The translations under genes and the position numbers were made by a program. A model generated the notes under the pieces. The model ran no database searches and was not told the DNA's origin. It saw nothing but the letters and a program-made list of their open reading frames with translations. DNA of 64,000 bases from Aeromonas simiae (lineage in GTDB: Bacteria; Pseudomonadota; Gammaproteobacteria; Enterobacterales; Aeromonadaceae): assembly GCF_000820125.1 (NCBI RefSeq), contig NZ_CDBY01000057.1, positions 62,001 through 126,000 of the forward strand. Reading direction: 5' to 3'. Below are positions 5,575 through 14,017 of the stretch, in pieces (within the stretch, counting starts at the first letter, position 1; each line of letters begins with the position of its first letter).

Positions 5575-8277
5575 CTATGTCCTGCTCCCATAGATAAGCC
5601 CCAACTCTCCATCGAGCTGAACCACTAGCCTGCCATCGAGTTGTGCCCTTCCCGCGTTATCGAGTAGCAGCGGGGCGCTGTAGCGAAGCAAGGGGCTCTC
5701 GGCAAAGGCCCGCACCTCGGGTTGCGACTTGATAGCCTTGACCAAGGCTTGATTGGAGAGGCTGAGCTGGCGGGCGCAGAGCTGGCAGGCCAGCTCGGGG
5801 GAGAGAGAAGCATCGAGATCGAAGGGATCAGCGTCAGGCGCCACCGCAACCCCCTTATCCGAGACAAAGAGCGGCACCACGGTGACACTCGGTTTACCTA
5901 ACCGGGTACAGTTGGCAAGCCCCATCTCCTCGCCCTCGCCCTCTTCATGACCCCTCGGTTTGTTCCAATAGGCGGACCCCTGATCCGCATCCGCCCTGAT
6001 GGCTACGTTGTAAGAGCGCTGACGCTTATCTTGCTGAGTGACCAGATAAGTGGCGTAGCTGTACTCCTCGATATATTGGCGCAGCGCCTCATCCACCGAA
6101 TCGGGCAACTCCCCGTCCCCATAAACGGCCTGCACCAACCGATCGATATCCTTAGGTAATTGCAGACAGGTCTCATCGAGCAGCCGCACCCAGGTCATGG
6201 CGAGCAGGTAAGGGTCGTAGACAAAACGCCGACGGGTGGTCGCCAGATCGGGCAATGTGCCAGGAGTGAGGCCGGCCACCGTCAACACCGGCTGCCGATG
6301 GGGCTCGGGGCGATGGGGGCGTTGGTGGCGGTGCAGCCGCCCCACCCGTTGCAGCAAGAGATCGACCGGGGCGAGATCGCTGATCAAAAAGTCAAAATCG
6401 ATGTCCAAAGATTGCTCGACGACCTGGGTCGCCACCAGCAAGGCCCGGGCCGGACGTTTCCCCTCTTTACCAAAGGTGGCAAGCACCTCGGCCTCTCGCT
6501 GCGCCCGCTCATCGGCAGGGAAGCGGGCATGAAACAGCAGCAGGGTAAGATCGGCCAGCGCCTGCGTCTTGAGCAAGGCATAGAGCTGCTGCGCCCGCTC
6601 GACCGTATTGACGATGATGGCGCCGCAGCCCCCGTGGGTCAGAGCCTCGAGCGCCACGCAGAGCAGATCCTCCGGTGTGGTGCCACAGCCAGCCAACCTG
6701 ACCGGCGCCATCTCCCGACTCTCTATCTGGTCATCCCAAGCAAGGCCGCGATCATCGGCCAGCACCAGGCGTGGGTACGCCAGTGCTGGCAACACGGCTG
6801 GATCAACCCGCCATGCCTTGAGTAATCCATCACGGCGCTGTGTGGGCAGGGTGGCACTCATCAGCACCACCGAGCAGCCTAACCCTTTCAGCCAGCGCAG
6901 CAACGCCTCTATCAGCCCCTCGGTATAGGTGTCGTAGGCGTGCACCTCGTCGAGAACCACCACCCGGTTGGCCAGCCCCCAGAGCCGCACGAAGTGATGC
7001 TTGACGTTAAGAATGGAGAAGAGCGCCTGATCGATGGTACCCACCCCATAGGGGGCGATCAGCGGGCGCTTGCGACGAGAGAACCAGCGGGCTGCCTCAA
7101 CCCCTTCACGCTGTTTGCCATCTTCTCCCCACACATCGTTAAGTGCAGCCATCATCTCCTGACGGGCGGCGCCACCGTGGATCAATTGCAGATCGGGAGC
7201 CTGATCATGGGCAAAAGCGTCCATGAACAGTCGGGCGCGGGCGAACAGGGCATTACCGGTGGCCTGGGTCGGCAAGGCCAGGTAGAAGCCGCGATGGCCG
7301 AGGGTGCGCTGCAGATGCAGGTGCGCCATAAAGGCGAGCTCGGTCTTGCCCTCCCCCATGGGCGCCTCCACCAGCAGCAGGGCTGGCCCCTGGCTCGTTT
7401 GCAGCAAGGCAATCCCCTGTTGCTGCAAGGCTCTCGGCATGACCGGCTGATCGGCAGCCAACATTCGGCCCAGTTGCCTATCGAGAGGCTCGGGCTCGGA
7501 TAGCAAGGGGGCAAAGGGGCGCCAGCCGATGGCCATCAGCGCCTGATGCGCCAGCCTCTTAGCATCGGTGTAGTGATCCCTGAGATCATCGTGACGAATA
7601 CCGAGGGAGAACCACTCGACGTTGGAGCCGATCCAATCGGCAATAGCGGTCAGCCCTGCCAGCCAGTTGATGGCGGGCAGCGCCAGCTCGTCAACGGTGA
7701 CCTCTCCCGATGGGGAGAGCACGGCCCAGTAGGTATCGAGCAATACCTGCCGGGCTTGCAGCCAAACGCTGCCTTCCCGCCGCGGCAAACCATCCTCGAT
7801 TTCCTTTTGTGTCAGCGGGTAACCGTGATGTGCGCCTACCGCCTCAGACACTTGCTGGCACCAGAAAAAATCGGCGCCGGTTCGCGCCGGTAGCCACTCT
7901 TCCAGAATGGCTGTCGTCGCCCAGTCATGGCGATCGCTGCGCAACGAGGCTGCATTGTCAAAGGTCAGTCCGTGTGCCTTGTCAAACTCCCGTCCCTGTG
8001 GCCATTTGGCCTGAAAACCCGGGATGGCCTTGCCCACGTCGTGTAGCCCGGCAAGGGCCGCCAGCCAGCGGGGGGCCGTCTCAGCCGCCAGGCCGAATTG
8101 GCTGGCCAAATGTTGGTGGCTGGAGGGTTCGAGCTCGAGGATAGCCTCGGCCACCGCCGCCACATCCAGCATGTGGGCCAGCAAGGGGTGACCCTGATCT
8201 TCACCGCTTTTAGCCCAGAGGATGGCGGCCTGCGGATGGAGGCGTGAAAACAGGATGGGGTCTTTCAGATCGTCCAT
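5575..8277 (-). CDS. cas3: Cas3 nuclease-helicase (type I-E)
   Basis: Cas3 is recruited by Cascade and unwinds and degrades the target. From ATG 8277 the protein is 900 aa. An HD nuclease comes first (His35, HDVGK at 79-83, AHHGYP near 150, ADWIGS at 213-218), then an SF2 helicase with Walker A APMGEGKTE (305-313), DEVH (443-446), SAT (474-476) and an arginine-finger motif QRVGRLHRH. All key residues are present. ATG 8277 is preferred because AGAGAGGAG precedes it. ATG 8316, immediately after the WYL gene stop, would add 13 residues. It is followed by the mini-CRISPR gap rather than directly by cse1. Confidence 0.95.
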   Translation of the reverse strand: MDDLKDPILFSRLHPQAAILWAKSGEDQGHPLLAHMLDVAAVAEAILELEPSSHQHLASQFGLAAETAPRWLAALAGLHDVGKAIPGFQAKWPQGREFDKAHGLTFDNAASLRSDRHDWATTAILEEWLPARTGADFFWCQQVSEAVGAHHGYPLTQKEIEDGLPRREGSVWLQARQVLLDTYWAVLSPSGEVTVDELALPAINWLAGLTAIADWIGSNVEWFSLGIRHDDLRDHYTDAKRLAHQALMAIGWRPFAPLLSEPEPLDRQLGRMLAADQPVMPRALQQQGIALLQTSQGPALLLVEAPMGEGKTELAFMAHLHLQRTLGHRGFYLALPTQATGNALFARARLFMDAFAHDQAPDLQLIHGGAARQEMMAALNDVWGEDGKQREGVEAARWFSRRKRPLIAPYGVGTIDQALFSILNVKHHFVRLWGLANRVVVLDEVHAYDTYTEGLIEALLRWLKGLGCSVVLMSATLPTQRRDGLLKAWRVDPAVLPALAYPRLVLADDRGLAWDDQIESREMAPVRLAGCGTTPEDLLCVALEALTHGGCGAIIVNTVERAQQLYALLKTQALADLTLLLFHARFPADERAQREAEVLATFGKEGKRPARALLVATQVVEQSLDIDFDFLISDLAPVDLLLQRVGRLHRHQRPHRPEPHRQPVLTVAGLTPGTLPDLATTRRRFVYDPYLLAMTWVRLLDETCLQLPKDIDRLVQAVYGDGELPDSVDEALRQYIEEYSYATYLVTQQDKRQRSYNVAIRADADQGSAYWNKPRGHEEGEGEEMGLANCTRLGKPSVTVVPLFVSDKGVAVAPDADPFDLDASLSPELACQLCARQLSLSNQALVKAIKSQPEVRAFAESPLLRYSAPLLLDNAGRAQLDGRLVVQLDGELGLIYGSRT

Positions 8278-8316
8278 ATCAGCTCCTCTCTCTTCTTGCG
8301 ACCCATTATTCCCCAT

Positions 8317-9303
8317 TCACTGGCTCACCGGCGGGACCACTGACGCCGATGTGTCGTGTTTTTTGAGGCCCGCCGTCATGGCGGCAGTCACGCTGCGTCG
8401 AAGCGTGGGGGGCGATAGCACCTCGACCTCGCCGCTAAAGCGCAGCAGGTCGCGCACCAGCTCGCGCTGGTCGGCATAGGGGAAGCGCAGGCGGATATGG
8501 CCGCTTGGCTCTATGGTCTGGCATTGCTCCCGGTGCCACTGCACATCCCTGACCCAGGGGGCGGCACTGGGGTCAAAACGCAGCTCGGCCTGCTGCAAGG
8601 CGCTGCCGGCGAAGATGCCGTAACCGCTTTCGAACAAGGCGTCGAGCTCCCCGCTTTCGCGCTCGCAAGCGGCCTCATCGAGCGCAAGCGGCTCGGCGAT
8701 GCGGCTTAAGGCAAACAGGCGCAGGGCCACTCGCTCGTGACACCAGGCGAGCAGGTACCAGTTGTCGCGATACCAGCACAGGCGCTGGGGCGAGACTTGG
8801 CGCGGCTCGGCTTCATGCAAGGTGGCGTGATAGATAAAGTGGAGCCGGCGCCGGGCAAACAGGGCCTGCACCAGGGGAAGAAAGAGCTCGGGGGCCACGT
8901 ATTGGCGCCCTATGCTCTCGACGCGCAGCCGCTCGGCCTGTCCCTGCCACTGAGGGCCGAGTAGATCGCCGATGCGCGCCTGTAGCTGGGCCAGCCCCTG
9001 CTGATGCAGACCGGGCTGTACATCTTGCAGCAGACGGTGGGCCATCAGGAGGGCGAAGGCCTCCGACTCGCTTAGCCAGACCCCGGGCAGGGTAAAGCGG
9101 CCATCGCGGGTGTCGTAGCGATAGCCCCGGGCGGCGCGATCCCAGACGATGGGGGCCTGGTAGCGATCCCGCAGCAGCGCCAGCAGCCGCTTGAAGGTGC
9201 TGGTCGAGCACTCGAGTCGCTCGAGGATCAGGGATTGGGGGACGGGGCGGCGATGATCCAGCAGCAGCTGGTGCAATCTTAGGGCGCGGTCGAGCTGTTC
9301 CAT
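8317..9303 (-). CDS. HTH-WYL transcriptional regulator (YafY type) upstream of cas3
   Basis: The 328-aa protein has an N-terminal winged helix (LDRALRLHQLLLDHRR, then RLECSTSTFKRLLALLRDRY) and a WYL-type ligand-binding domain with the signature LCWYRDNWYLLAWCHE in the middle and a WCX-like C-terminal region (LRFPYADQRELVRDLLRFSGEVEVL). WYL proteins sense nucleic acids or nucleotides and often regulate defence loci. The stop codon touches the alternative cas3 start, so the two genes are probably one transcript and the regulator likely controls cas expression (inferred). The start is uncertain: ATG 9303 fits the family, ATG 9342 would add 13 residues, and neither has a clear ribosome-binding site. 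Confidence 0.85.
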   Translation of the reverse strand: MEQLDRALRLHQLLLDHRRPVPQSLILERLECSTSTFKRLLALLRDRYQAPIVWDRAARGYRYDTRDGRFTLPGVWLSESEAFALLMAHRLLQDVQPGLHQQGLAQLQARIGDLLGPQWQGQAERLRVESIGRQYVAPELFLPLVQALFARRRLHFIYHATLHEAEPRQVSPQRLCWYRDNWYLLAWCHERVALRLFALSRIAEPLALDEAACERESGELDALFESGYGIFAGSALQQAELRFDPSAAPWVRDVQWHREQCQTIEPSGHIRLRFPYADQRELVRDLLRFSGEVEVLSPPTLRRSVTAAMTAGLKKHDTSASVVPPVSQ

Positions 9304-9548
9304 TTTGTTGATAACACAGGCCAATTTTGAGCAATGTATCATTTTGCCGAAAACAAAACTCTATTGAGTCTCACAATCAGCCTGTGTCACCAAAAGAGAT
9401 GAAAGCTGGCGGGTCTTCGATAACCAGCAACGAGGGCAAGGGGTGAGGTGCGGCGCCTCACGCACACCGAGCGCCAGTCAGTGGTTGCTCTTCGCTATGC
9501 AATAGCGCATAAGCTGAGCCCTTTTCCTAGCGGCGTATCCTCCTTCTC

Positions 9549-10058
9549 TCAGACTGGCGTTCCATTCTCACCCGATGGCGCCGTGATGCAGCGCCTCATG
9601 TGGATCAGTGCCACCCGCTCTCCTCGCCCATTGCGGCGCTCCTCGATGGAAAAAGGCACAAATCCCATCCTGGAATAGAGTAAGCACCCTGCCACATTGC
9701 GATTGAAACACGCTATCTGCACCTCGCAGGCCTGATACTCCCGCCACGCCAGAGCCACCATCTGCTCAACCATGTGGCCGCCCATCCCCTGGCCCCTCGC
9801 CTCCGGTGCCACCACCAAGTTGCCAATCGAGCAGATCCCCTGCTCCTCCCAGCGATAGAAGTTGGCAAACGCCACCACCCGGCCTGCGTTTTCCAGCACC
9901 ATGGCATGACGACGCTGCTCGATCGCAGCCTGTAACTGCACCACGGTCAGCGGGAAAGCGGCGCGCGGAAAAAAGAAGAAGAGCTCTTCTTCACTCTGCG
10001 CAAACGCACAAATAGATAGAAGATCTGACGCCTGTACGGCGCGAAAACGCAGTGTCAT
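9549..10058 (-). CDS. GNAT-family N-acetyltransferase
   Basis: The 169-aa protein has the GNAT fold signatures: a first strand region (LRFRAVQASDLLSICAF), the acetyl-CoA pyrophosphate-binding motif A (NLVVAPEARGQGMGGHMVE) and motif B (CFNRNVAGCLLYSRMGF). An unusual FFFFPRAAFPLT segment near residue 30 recurs in one GNAT subgroup. The substrate cannot be told. It is monocistronic; the 245 bases downstream, toward the WYL gene, hold no gene that I can see. Confidence 0.88.
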   Translation of the reverse strand: MTLRFRAVQASDLLSICAFAQSEEELFFFFPRAAFPLTVVQLQAAIEQRRHAMVLENAGRVVAFANFYRWEEQGICSIGNLVVAPEARGQGMGGHMVEQMVALAWREYQACEVQIACFNRNVAGCLLYSRMGFVPFSIEERRNGRGERVALIHMRRCITAPSGENGTPV

Positions 10059-10114
10059 CGCGATGATTCTCCTTCAATACGAGCCCCACTCCCCTTTGCA
10101 TCGGGAAACTGCGA

Positions 10115-10714
10115 TCAGTGAAACTCAGCCACCGTCATGGTGAAGATCAGCAACTGGTCCGTCTGGTTGGCATAGGCGTGGGGCACATCGGTGCGAGCCA
10201 CCGCAGAAGCCCCCTCACCCACATCCAGCAGCTCCTGTGCGATCTCCAGCGTCAAGGTGCCCTGCTCGACGTGAAACAGCTCGAAGGTGCCCTGCGGGTG
10301 ACCTGATGAAGCGAAGCGCTCGCCCGGCTGCATCTCCCAGCGCCACAGCTCGATCATGGTGGGGCCGCTGCTGCCGGCGAGCAGACGCGCCGAGCCCCCC
10401 TGCTCGCCCTGCCACAGGGTGGGGATCGCTACGGCCTCCACCACCCGAACGGTCGGGGCCGGGGCCACCTCAACGATGTCGGCCACCGAGATGCCGAGCA
10501 CCGCCGCCAGTTTGCACAGGATGGCGATGCTGGGATTGGCGGCGCACTTTTCTATCTCTACCAGCATGCCTTTACTCACCCCAGCACGGCGGGAGAGCTC
10601 GTCGAGGGAGAGCTTCTGCTGCTGACGAAAGCTCTTGAGGCGGTGCGAAAGGGCAGCGCTGATGCGTTCAGCATCACTGCCTATATCGGTCGATATATTG
10701 ACTTTGGTGCTCAT
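10115..10714 (-). CDS. XRE-family regulator with C-terminal cupin domain
   Basis: The 199-aa protein has an N-terminal helix-turn-helix (LKSFRQQQKLSLDELSRRAG, then VSKGMLVEIEKCAANPSIAIL, residues about 27-70) and a C-terminal double-stranded beta-helix cupin (MIELWRWEMQPGERF, HPQGTFELFHVEQGTL). Such HTH-cupin proteins repress or activate adjacent metabolic genes in response to small ligands. It is divergent from the B3/4-domain gene with 43 bases between the two starts, so it likely controls that gene and itself. The ligand is unknown. Confidence 0.9.
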   Translation of the reverse strand: MSTKVNISTDIGSDAERISAALSHRLKSFRQQQKLSLDELSRRAGVSKGMLVEIEKCAANPSIAILCKLAAVLGISVADIVEVAPAPTVRVVEAVAIPTLWQGEQGGSARLLAGSSGPTMIELWRWEMQPGERFASSGHPQGTFELFHVEQGTLTLEIAQELLDVGEGASAVARTDVPHAYANQTDQLLIFTMTVAEFH

Positions 10715-10757
10715 CGGTCATTAGTATGGTCTTAAATAGTCAATATAGGATTCTGTC

Positions 10758-11456
10758 ATGACCCCGGTTTCGCCGTCAATCGATCCCCGCGTCCTCACCC
10801 TCGCCCCCGGTTTTCGCGCCATCAGCATCAGGGTCGAGGCCGCCGAGCTACGCCACCCCGAGGTGGCCAGCCACGCACTGCAACAAGCCTGCCAGAAGGT
10901 TGGCGCAGGCGGCGCTCCCTGGAGCGAGGCCCATCTGGCCGCCTGGGCCGACGCATTTCGCGCCTTCGGTGCCAAGCCGCAGCGCACCCCCTGCTCGGCC
11001 GAGGCGCTGCGTAAACGGGTGCTGCGCGATGGGACCTTGCCCAGCATCGATCCGGTGGTCGATCTCTACAACGCCATCAGCCTCGAGTACGCCATCCCGG
11101 TCGGGGGTGAGAACCTCGCGGCCTATGTGGGCTCCCCACGCCTGGTGGTGGCCGACGGCAGCGAGCTGTTTGACACCATCAAGGAGGGTGCCCCGGCTCA
11201 CGAGTCACCGGAGGTGGGGGAAGTGGTGTGGCGTGACGAGCTGGGGGTCACCTGCCGGCGCTGGAACTGGCGGCAAGGGGTGCGTACCCGCTTGGGGGCC
11301 GATGCCCAGCAGATGTGGTTCATTCTGGAGAGCCTGCCGGCCATGCCACTTGAGGCCTTGCAGGAGGCCGGAGAGCGCCTGATGGCGGGGTTGCAGCACA
11401 TGATGCCGGGGGCACGCTGCATCCAGACCCTCATCGACCCGGATCAGTTCGCCTGA
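10758..11456 (+). CDS. B3/4-domain protein (PheT editing-domain-like)
   Basis: The 232-aa protein resembles stand-alone B3/B4 domain proteins related to the editing region of phenylalanyl-tRNA synthetase beta. Recognisable parts are GAKPQRTPCSAEALRKRVL, then PSIDPVVDLYNAISLEYAIP and a GGENLAAYVG turn. Members may deacylate mischarged tRNA or bind amino acids; the function is not established. It is expressed divergently from the XRE-cupin regulator, and its end overlaps by 13 bases the end of a convergent small gene. Confidence 0.82.
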   Translation: MTPVSPSIDPRVLTLAPGFRAISIRVEAAELRHPEVASHALQQACQKVGAGGAPWSEAHLAAWADAFRAFGAKPQRTPCSAEALRKRVLRDGTLPSIDPVVDLYNAISLEYAIPVGGENLAAYVGSPRLVVADGSELFDTIKEGAPAHESPEVGEVVWRDELGVTCRRWNWRQGVRTRLGADAQQMWFILESLPAMPLEALQEAGERLMAGLQHMMPGARCIQTLIDPDQFA

Positions 11457-11605
11457 TCGGTTTTCGGTAACTCGGGTAGCCTCCTGGGCAGGAAGAAACC
11501 GCAGGCGGCCCGGGTGGCAAGCGTCGGCTGCTCCCAGGCGCCACACAGGTCTTTCTGATGTTGCCGGGCCCGGGTGAAATGCTGGCACTGACCGCAACGT
11601 TCCAT
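11444..11605 (-). CDS. small cysteine-containing protein of unknown function
   Basis: A 53-codon ORF starts at ATG 11605 (MERCGQCQHFTRARQHQ), with GGGAG nine bases upstream. It has a CxxC near the start and two further cysteines (DLCGAW, RAACGFF), consistent with a small zinc-binding knuckle. An earlier in-frame start at 11668 (MCDICEGRAQ) would add another CxxC, but has no better ribosome-binding site. I do not recognise the family. It is convergent with and slightly overlaps the B3/4 gene. Confidence 0.55.
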   Translation of the reverse strand: MERCGQCQHFTRARQHQKDLCGAWEQPTLATRAACGFFLPRRLPELPKTDQAN

Positions 11606-11749
11606 GTCTGTTTGCTCCCTTATCGTTTGGCAGAGCCGCTGTGCTCTGCCCTCACAGATATCACACACAGTTTAAAAATCAACGTGATAGGCATGCTTAA
11701 AGGGCTTGGATCCGCGTCATGTTGTCCCCATATCGGCTCCATCATCCCG

Positions 11750-12232
11750 ATGGACATCCCCATGACGCTCTACCCCGAACACCGCTACGATCGCCACGGC
11801 CAGCTCAAGCCCCCCTTCTGGCTCTGGCCCATCGCCCTGCTGCTGACCCGCTCCCTATGGCTCTTTTTAATGGCCGGCGTCACCCGCCAGGGGGGCAGCG
11901 ACATACTGGCACTGCTTTATCCCGAGCCGCGCAGCCTCTATATGGCGATGGCCGTCGATCTGCCCGCCGCCTTGGCCCTGCTCGCCTGCGGCGGCGCCCA
12001 GAGCCAGCCGTGGCGCAGCTGGTTGCGCCGTCACACTCAGCCCCTGCTGCTACTCTCGGCGGGCGGCGGGCTGCTGCTGCAACTGCTGGCGCTGCACACC
12101 CAGCAGTGGAGCTTTCACTGGGCCAGTGCGCTCACCCTGCTTGGCAACCTGTGGGCCCTCTGTTATCTGCTGCGCAGCCGCCAGCTGCGCGATTACGCCG
12201 CCGACCGCCCCATGCCCTCGGCGCTGCATTGA
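11750..12232 (+). CDS. DUF2919 (YfeZ-like) inner-membrane protein
   Basis: The 160-aa product has four hydrophobic segments (around WLWPIALLLTRSLWLFLMAG, LPAALALLACGG, PLLLLSAGGGLLLQLLAL and ALTLLGNLWALCYLL) after the family-typical opening YPEHRYDRHGQLKPPFWLW. The role is unknown. The start is uncertain because no candidate has a good Shine-Dalgarno. ATG 11750 is chosen for family length; ATG 11762 is also possible. A strong hairpin follows the stop. Confidence 0.75.
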   Translation: MDIPMTLYPEHRYDRHGQLKPPFWLWPIALLLTRSLWLFLMAGVTRQGGSDILALLYPEPRSLYMAMAVDLPAALALLACGGAQSQPWRSWLRRHTQPLLLLSAGGGLLLQLLALHTQQWSFHWASALTLLGNLWALCYLLRSRQLRDYAADRPMPSALH

Positions 12233-12255
12233 TCACGCGTGCGGCACGGATACAG

Positions 12256-12281
12256 CAGCGGCGGCCCAAGGGCCGCCGCTG
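12256..12281. terminator. bidirectional hairpin between convergent genes
   Basis: CAGCGGCGGCCC and GGGCCGCCGCTG form a perfect 12-bp stem around AA. It sits between the ends of the DUF2919 gene and the convergent secretin-like gene. No T-tract follows, so termination efficiency is uncertain. Confidence 0.6.
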
Positions 12282-12295
12282 TGCATGGAAGGGAG

Positions 12296-12997
12296 TCAGC
12301 GCGCCGTGACGCGAATTTGCAGGCGCTGGTTGAACGTCTGCGCCTGCTGCCCGCCCCCCGCCGTCCCCAGGGCTCTGCCCTGCTGATCCTGACTGATGGC
12401 CCCCAGCTCGATCCACTCCCCCGGCCGGCCGCTCACCTCACTGGAGAGGTTCGTGCCAGCGCCCATGCCCGTCGCACTGCGGCTGCTCAGTGCCACCGTG
12501 ACCCGATCGCCCACCAGGGTCGGCGTGGCGGCAATCCCCTCGCGCTCTTCGAGCAGCACGACCCAGCGCCCGCCGCGCCAGCCATAGAGGGTCACCGGGC
12601 GGGTCTGGCCCAGAGTCAGGCTCACCGGCCGACCGGAGAGACCGCTCACCTGCCACTCCCCCTGGCTTTGGGCTGTGCGACTCACCGCGCCGACGCCAAG
12701 GCCGTGACGAGCGCCCACCTGCCAGCCCGACTCACTACGCTCACCGACCACCCGCCACTGCACGCTCAGCATCAGGGGCGGCCGGTTGAGGGCCTCCAGA
12801 GTCTGCTTTACCTCGGCCAGCCGGGCCGGCTCACCGCTGACCACCAGCTGGCCGCCCAGGTGGCTCACCCCCAGATCCGGATAGAGTTCGCTTAAGGTGC
12901 GCGCCATGGCCGGCGCGTCATAGACCTCGCGCACCAACACCTCGGCACGCAGCGGCAACGCCAGTAACAGCGCCAACCCGTATGCCACTCGTTTCAT
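12296..12997 (-). CDS. exported secretin-like periplasmic protein
   Basis: From ATG 12997 the product is 233 aa with a signal peptide (MKRVAYGLALLLALPLRAEV). Residues about 20-75 look like a short secretin N-domain fold (EVYDAPAMARTLSELYPDLG, then LVVSGEPARLAEVKQTLEAL). The remainder resembles the core region of nodulin/secretin-like proteins (GRPVSLTLGQTRPV, WIELGAISQ), but is too short for a full secretin channel. It lies 50 bases downstream of proC with a hairpin between. Its function is not known. Confidence 0.6.
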   Translation of the reverse strand: MKRVAYGLALLLALPLRAEVLVREVYDAPAMARTLSELYPDLGVSHLGGQLVVSGEPARLAEVKQTLEALNRPPLMLSVQWRVVGERSESGWQVGARHGLGVGAVSRTAQSQGEWQVSGLSGRPVSLTLGQTRPVTLYGWRGGRWVVLLEEREGIAATPTLVGDRVTVALSSRSATGMGAGTNLSSEVSGRPGEWIELGAISQDQQGRALGTAGGGQQAQTFNQRLQIRVTAR

Positions 12998-13016
12998 TGC
13001 CCGCCTCCCGATGCAA

Positions 13017-13037
13017 GACGGGCCCTGCCGGCCCGTC
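13017..13037. terminator. hairpin after proC
   Basis: GACGGGCC and GGCCCGTC form an 8-bp stem with a 5-base loop just beyond the proC stop, before the next minus-strand gene. A true T-run is lacking, so it may only attenuate read-through. Confidence 0.5.
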
Positions 13038-13047
13038 CTTCTCATGC

Positions 13048-13860
13048 TTATTTACTCTGGCTCATCGCCTCGGATTTGCGCATGCATTGCAGCATGGCCT
13101 CCATCACGCCGGCGCGCAGCCCTTTATCTTCCAGCACCTTGACCGCTTCGATGGTGGTGCCGCCGGGCGAGCAGACCATGTCCTTGAGCGCCCCCGGATG
13201 TTGGCCGCTCTCCAGCACCATCTTGGCCGAGCCGAGCACGGTCTGGGCGGCAAACTCATAAGCCTGGGCGCGCGGCATGCCCCCCAGCACGGCGGCATCG
13301 GCCATCGCCTCGATAAACATGAACACATAGGCAGGGGCGGAGCCGCTGACCGCCGTCACCGCGTGGATCAGCGACTCGGGCACCACCTCGGCGCGCCCGA
13401 AACTCTCCAGCAGGGCCACCACCTCGGCGACCTCGGCCGCATCGACATTGGCATTGGCGGTGAGCGAGCTCATGCCGGCATTGACCAGCGCCGGGGTATT
13501 GGGCATCACCCGCACCACCTTGCGCTCGGCGCCGACCGCCTTCGCCAGGCTCGCCAGGGTAACCCCGGCGGCGATCGAAACCAGGATCGCCCCCGTCTTG
13601 AGGCGCGGCGCCAGATCGGCAAGCACCTGGGTGATCACGTTCGGTTTGACCGCGGCAAACAGGATGTCGGCCTGCGCGGCCACCTCGGCGGCAGAGGCGG
13701 CGCCACGCACACCGAAGCGAGCCACCAGATCGTCCACCTGGCTCTGCTGCAGATCGAAGACATGAATATCGCCGGCCGCCACCTGTCCGCTGGCGATGAT
13801 GCCAGCGATGATCGCCTTGCCCATGTTACCGGCCCCGATAAATCCTATCTGTTTGCTCAT
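13048..13860 (-). CDS. proC: pyrroline-5-carboxylate reductase
   Basis: ProC catalyses the last step of proline synthesis, NAD(P)H-dependent reduction of pyrroline-5-carboxylate. The 270-aa protein opens with a Rossmann motif (MSKQIGFIGAGNMGKAIIAG) and carries the family C-terminal signature (HPGALKDMVCSPGGTTIEAV). ATG 13860 is chosen because the Rossmann strand starts there and AGGA lies upstream; the open frame extends further without homology. Length matches E. coli ProC (269 aa). Confidence 0.95.
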   Translation of the reverse strand: MSKQIGFIGAGNMGKAIIAGIIASGQVAAGDIHVFDLQQSQVDDLVARFGVRGAASAAEVAAQADILFAAVKPNVITQVLADLAPRLKTGAILVSIAAGVTLASLAKAVGAERKVVRVMPNTPALVNAGMSSLTANANVDAAEVAEVVALLESFGRAEVVPESLIHAVTAVSGSAPAYVFMFIEAMADAAVLGGMPRAQAYEFAAQTVLGSAKMVLESGQHPGALKDMVCSPGGTTIEAVKVLEDKGLRAGVMEAMLQCMRKSEAMSQSK

Positions 13861-13883
13861 TGCGCAGTCCTGCTCAAGATGAA

Positions 13884-13903
13884 GGCAAGGCGACAAGCCT
13901 TGC
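13884..13903. repeat. REP-like inverted repeat, copy 1
   Basis: A 20-base sequence, GGCAAGG then CGACAAGCCTTGC, contains GCAAGG/CCTTGC arms. The same 20-mer with a single substitution occurs at 25373-25392. Both are intergenic, which suggests a short dispersed palindromic element. Confidence 0.4.
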
Positions 13904-13975
13904 GAAAAAAGAAGTGGCAAGACGATAACAACCGCGCCCCAGCCAGGCAAGGGCCGCACCACCACGCATAACGAA

Positions 13976-13999
13976 AAGGGCCGCCCATGGGCGACCCTT
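13976..13999 (-). terminator. terminator of mltA
   Basis: A 12-bp stem (AAGGGTCGCCCA / TGGGCGGCCCTT on the minus strand, one G-U pair) is followed by TTTTCGTTATG-type sequence, shortly after the mltA stop. Confidence 0.6.
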
Positions 14000-14017
14000 C
14001 TCATCGTGGTGGCGTGA

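Noticed and set aside
5397-5597. Plus-strand 66-codon frame through the cas3-cse1 gap
   Set aside because: No ribosome-binding site, overlaps the mini-CRISPR-like element and the cas3 end, and the translation resembles no protein.
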